Assembly: GCF_028858725.1 (NCBI RefSeq)
Contig: NC_084781.1
Coordinates: forward strand, 5,278,513-5,342,512
DNA: 64,000 nt
Source of the DNA: Colius striatus
Lineage: Eukaryota > Chordata > Aves > Coliiformes > Coliidae
Direction of reading: 5' to 3'
Below, piece after piece: positions 59,426-64,000 of this stretch; positions within the stretch are counted from its first letter, which is position 1; the number at the start of each line of letters is the position of its first letter. The position numbers and the translations under genes were made by a program. The notes beneath the pieces were generated by a model. That model was not told the DNA's origin. It made no database searches and saw only the letters and a list, made by a program, of their open reading frames with translations.

Positions 59426-62089
59426 TTATCTGCATTCACACAAAGCAGGAACAGATACATACACCTCACATCCTTGCAGTTTTACCTTTTTGCCTTCCTC
59501 CTCAAAATGCTTTTGTTCTGAATGAGAAAATCTCTGTTCTAGGAAAGCTGGTTCTGTCACTAGATAGCCTTGTCATCCTCCTTTCAAGACTAGGACTACA
59601 GGGCTTATCTGACATCAAATCTGCTCAAGTCATCCTAGTGACAAGTAAGGAGCTGCAACCCATGGCTTCAGTTTGGAAGAAACAATTCATGAGAGTCTAC
59701 TGAAGAAAGATAATGACCAGAGCCCTTGGACTTAAGCAAGCTGCTTGGTAAAGGGGCTCTGTGGCATAAATAACTTCAAAACTGTTGCATTTCATTATTT
59801 ATCTTAATAGGTTCGATTTAGAGTCATCTTCTCGGTCAGCACAGCAGCACTTAGTGGACTGATGACTTAAACAAAAATCTGACTAGAAAATGGAGGACTT
59901 TAAAAATGACAAAGTCTAGTTCAAATACGAATGACTGAGTTTGCTGGAAGCAGTGAGTGCTTAAATCAGATCTGCAGTCACTCCAGCACCTGAGAGATTT
60001 ATATATCTGTGTGGCGAATGCTAATGATGAGCTGTCGTTTTTATGACGACATGTGCTCATCTATTTTTGCACTGTTAACAATCAGACTGGAAACTTAAGA
60101 GACAAATATTTAAGCTTCATTCTGCCCTTTTAATCAAATGTCTCCAAATGAACATTGTATTGCAGATAATCAGCATACTTTGTTACAAAAAAAACCTTAT
60201 TCTACCGTAAATATCTGGTCCAGATAGAACCTTCAAGAGCTTAAATCCCCAACATTAGTCCAAGGTCACTGTATTAGTCAGAAAAATCAGATACCTAACC
60301 TCACATCAATGAACTTTGTGACTTGTCCATAATCAAAGAAGAGCTCCACTGCCTATCAGTAAGAAGGCTACAGTGCCAGAAAGGCTATTTGAAGGTCAGG
60401 CTACACGCGAGATCCGTACCAGCGTCACGCTCTGCAAGCACTCAGAATGCTCGGCGGTTGCATGAACAGTTATGCAATGGCATCCTGGCAGGTCACCATC
60501 CTCTGGAGGTGCAAATGGCCAAGGTCAGCTCCAATTCCAAAATCCACAGAGGAAACACTAAATATCCAGTGTTCATGCTATCCTGCCTTTGACATCCTCC
60601 GTTTCTGAAACAGCTGCAACTTCAGCTGTAATAAGAGAGGGGGGAAACAACACCTTCTACCAAAAAAGCCTCCCAGCCAGCTGTGTGACACTTGCCTTCT
60701 TGCTATCACAGCTAGATTTTTGTTGTGATTTTTTGATTTATTAATTCTCTTTGAGGAGACTTTTCTTCACAGATAATTGGCTTGGCAACCTTGACAATAC
60801 TTCAGGAGGCACGAAGCAATTTCTTCTCTCAGAGGCATTTTGCCAGCTGTGTAGGTGTCATTGAATCTGATCTCTCCCTTCACTTATCTTGAATTTGTCA
60901 GATTTTCAACGTTCCTCTCAGTGCTGCAGACAAATATCAATCTTGATCTCTGCACCCTCATAAATCCTCCTGTCAGATTCACAAGCACATGTACATATAT
61001 GTGTAAGCACAGCTATAGAAAGCATGACCTGCTTGGAAATACATAACATTTCAATTCCTTGGAAAATGAAACTCTTTTCCTATACAGACTGGATTTCTAG
61101 TTAGCTATGTGGTCAATGTGAACACATGGGAGCCACTTCAAAAAAGAAACATGAAGAAATCTGAACAGCAAAAGAAGGAACACAGTCTTTTAAGTATGAC
61201 TGACCATAAGAGATAAGAGAAGCTTCAGGTTTATGTCACAATTAAGATTTTGTGGGCCTTTTTGCTACTATTTTCACATGCTTACTTTTGTAACACGTAA
61301 GAGCTTTGTTTATGGTTACCAAGATTTGCTCAAGAGCAAGGACATCTTAGAACTGAATGTCATGATCCTTGCAAGGCTGTTACCTTTGCTCCCTATTTGA
61401 GCAATGGAATTACAGAGCTGTCAAGACAGTGCTTGACTGAGCGAAACAGAAGCAATTGACTTGCATCTGATGGTCTTGTGACAGCACACACAACTAAGTT
61501 TTATTAAGCAAATCCATGAATGAAAGATCTATAAATTGATACTAGGAGGAGTAGCCAAGGATGCAGTCTGTATAAGCACTAAGACAACAATTCAGGCTGC
61601 CAGGGTTTGAGGGTAGGGCTGAGCACAATGGGAACAGGCTACAGAAAACAGCTGGCCTGGTATACTCTCCCTGTCACTGCTAGATGGATCTGACCTAGTA
61701 CAGAATTCCCCATGAGTCTGTGTGCTTTGTCTATGAGATATGTCTTATAAACCTGGAAAACTGTTCCTTCACTCTGTCATTGATCTGCAGTTGTAAAACT
61801 TGATTTTGTTTCCCTTTTGCACAGGTGAGAAAAAACAGTTTCTTCTGTTATGAATTTCTGCTGAAAAAAAGAGCATGCATTGACAATCCAATGCACAATA
61901 AGAGCCAGAGATATAATAATTCACACTTGTTCATAGGACTTAAAACCAGTCTTGTGTATTTCATCAATCTGCTCTTATCTTTAGAAATACAATTATATCC
62001 TATTGTTGGGCAAAGACTTACCTGTGCAGGGAGATCAGCATTACTTGTTAGGGTACATAAATTGTTATGATCTCCTCTTTTTGTTGCCA

Positions 62090-62119
62090 TTATGTCTTCA
62101 AATTATGTCTTCAAATTAT
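62090..62119. repeat. Tandem 13-bp duplication
   Basis: TTATGTCTTCAAA occurs at 62090-62102 and 62103-62115, followed by a partial third copy (TTATG). Confidence 0.93.
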
Positions 62120-63142
62120 GTTAAACTATTTCTTAAGAATTCCAGAATTAATAGCCTCCATGAAAACCATTTCAAACAAAAAGTTCAGGATGTAGATAGG
62201 ATACAGGATGCTTCCTCAGCTTTTAATTATTGCACTGTCAGTTTAGTTGTCCCACTTTTTGGAGTGTTAGAATGGCCAGGATTCAATTAAGGACAAAACA
62301 AACACTAGACTCTCCTTCTCTCTCTCTTCCACCTTGCTTCTACTTTGCAATTGCTGACCTACCATAATCATTCTAGATCAAAGGTAATCATTTTTAACCC
62401 AGGAACACAGTTAAAGATTTCTTATACCAGAGAAACAAATTTTAACAAAATTACCAATGTTTAAGGGAAAAATGTGCCAGACCTCAAAAAAAAACTACCC
62501 ATATGCCAGCCACAGACTTCTAAATGGACTGAAATTGGACTCATTACCAGAGGACTGAGATTACATAATGGAGTGATCTTCCTAACTTCTGCTTGAATCT
62601 GCACGTTAAAATCCCCACCATCGTTCGCAGCGTTGTGTTCGGTTGAATAAACTTTGTGTTTGTGCAATCTGCAAATATTGGCTCTCAACATTTGTGGTAT
62701 TTTGTTTCTCAATCTCATTACCCCCTTTAGAATAATCTTGTATTTAGAAGGTATAATTTTTTTGAACATGCATCATTTAAATGGAATCTGTTTTCCTTTT
62801 AAAAATGGAAACAGAGTAAGATTTCAGACTCGTGTGCAATTTGAGCAATGGAAGCTCTCTGCCAGAGCCACTGCAACTTCTGCTGTGCATCTAGCAATGT
62901 GAGGTAGTCTCTAATTTAATCCTTTAGAAGGGATACTAGCTTCAGAGCTATAATTAATCCATTTTCCTAAAATCACCAACAGAATTCAACCTGCCTGGCT
63001 TCATAGAGCCATACGGACCTTTTGTTATAATAGTAATATGAGCAAAGGAGAAAATCAATAGAGGTGCTGATAAAGGAAAGGTATGAGTGAGTTAGAAACA
63101 AACCTGACCCACTTCATGAACTGAATGCTGATCAGCTAGTTC

Positions 63143-63150
63143 TGACGTCA
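63143..63150. promoter_or_regulatory. SIK2: Full consensus CRE (TGACGTCA) in a SIK2 intron
   Basis: A palindromic CREB/ATF octamer followed by an ATGCAT palindrome. It lies inside the gene of a kinase that inhibits CRTC/CREB, so feedback is conceivable. The octamer alone is weak evidence. Confidence 0.3.
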
Positions 63151-64000
63151 ATGCATATTTTACTGTCCACCAGCAAGACAAACCAGCACTACAACCTACT
63201 TCAAAATAACAGTCTCTCCTACCTGATCTGGTTCAAGCACAGTAGCTTTACCAGCAAGATGGTATGTTTTCTGCAGACATCTATAAGGCATCTTAATCTG
63301 GCAGTTTTGTGGGGCTGGAAGTATACAGAGAGAAGCTGGATTTCATTTTCACAAATGCACAGATGTTTCACTGTACAGACAATGCACATGTTTTATTTGA
63401 TGCCAAATCAAATGGATCAGTGATCAGTGACTGGCATCTGGTCTCCATGATCCTTTCAAAAACCACTGGAAGAAAGTGTTTACAGGGATCTGCACAGCAC
63501 CAGATGAGCTCCAAAAAAAGAGAAGTCACAGATAAGCACAAATCACTGCAAAGTTTGTAGCAGTGATAACTTTCCTCCAGCTACTTTATCACCAAAACTA
63601 GACATGGGGATTACTATCAATCTGATATATCTTAATAAAGATACATGAAAGAATCAGACTAAATGAATTACTGCCAGCTATGTGATCAATTACATACAGA
63701 CATGTAAGTAGAACACAAGAGCAGCTAAAAGGAGGAAAGAAACGGCAGCAGTTGATGGAATCTAGGAACTACTGTTTATTAATGATTTTATTTGAGTCCC
63801 TGGAAAACCTATGCATTGAAACCTCCTGTGACAGAACAATTCCTGTGTCTAACCTGTCTTTGGTTAATGGGTCTCCTGAGATGCCTTTGAAGTAATATTT
63901 TTGTGAGCCTGTGTCATGCTTGCAGTGTTCAGGGAGGCAGGGAACTTCCATCCCTGTAGTGCTAAGGACATCCACAAAAGTAATACCTCTGAATACAGCC

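Overview
The window is vertebrate nuclear DNA, almost certainly from a bird. It holds spliced genes with GT-AG introns, CpG-rich promoters and CR1 LINE fragments that carry the terminal ATTCTATG-type repeat. The gene order FDXACB1, ALG9, SIK2 matches human 11q23.1 in inverted orientation. The introns are compact: ALG9 takes about 24 kb and eleven SIK2 exons fit in 11 kb, as expected of a small avian chromosome. The species cannot be told. A non-avian reptile with CR1 elements is not strictly excluded.

Layout. Positions 1-465 are AT-rich flank. Positions 468-752 are a C-rich 20-bp minisatellite just upstream of FDXACB1. FDXACB1 (+, 5 exons, 833-4092, 625 aa) has a GC-rich 3' region to about 5160. 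ALG9 (+, 15 exons, 5581-29913, 601 aa) starts in a second CpG-rich promoter, has a second G-rich minisatellite at the start of intron 1, and ends in a short 3' UTR at about 30045. Positions 30046-43375 are about 13 kb in which I see no gene. In mammals PPP2R1B sits here, but no HEAT-repeat exon or CpG island is visible. SIK2 (-) has a roughly 3-kb 3' UTR (43375-46395) and eleven exons (46396-57486) from the kinase DFG motif to the C-terminus. Its N-terminal kinase exons lie beyond the right edge, and 57487-64000 is intron.

All three gene models were assembled exon by exon. Every splice junction keeps phase, and protein lengths are close to the human orthologues as I remember them (624, 611 and 926 aa). 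ALG9 is an ER mannosyltransferase of N-glycan assembly. SIK2 is an LKB1-activated, PKA-inhibited kinase that restrains CRTC/CREB. FDXACB1 is a poorly characterised protein combining a BMT5-like Rossmann domain with a phenylalanyl-tRNA-synthetase-type anticodon-binding domain. They are neighbours by conserved synteny, not members of one pathway.

I found no mobile defence system, CRISPR array, integrated virus or structural RNA gene. The items most worth a second look are the two promoter-proximal G-quadruplex-prone minisatellites, the apparent absence of PPP2R1B, a 16-bp perfect palindrome in ALG9 intron 8, several homeodomain/CRE-rich candidate regulatory blocks, an unexplained open stretch antisense to ALG9 intron 10, and lineage differences in the SIK2 activation loop and C-terminus.
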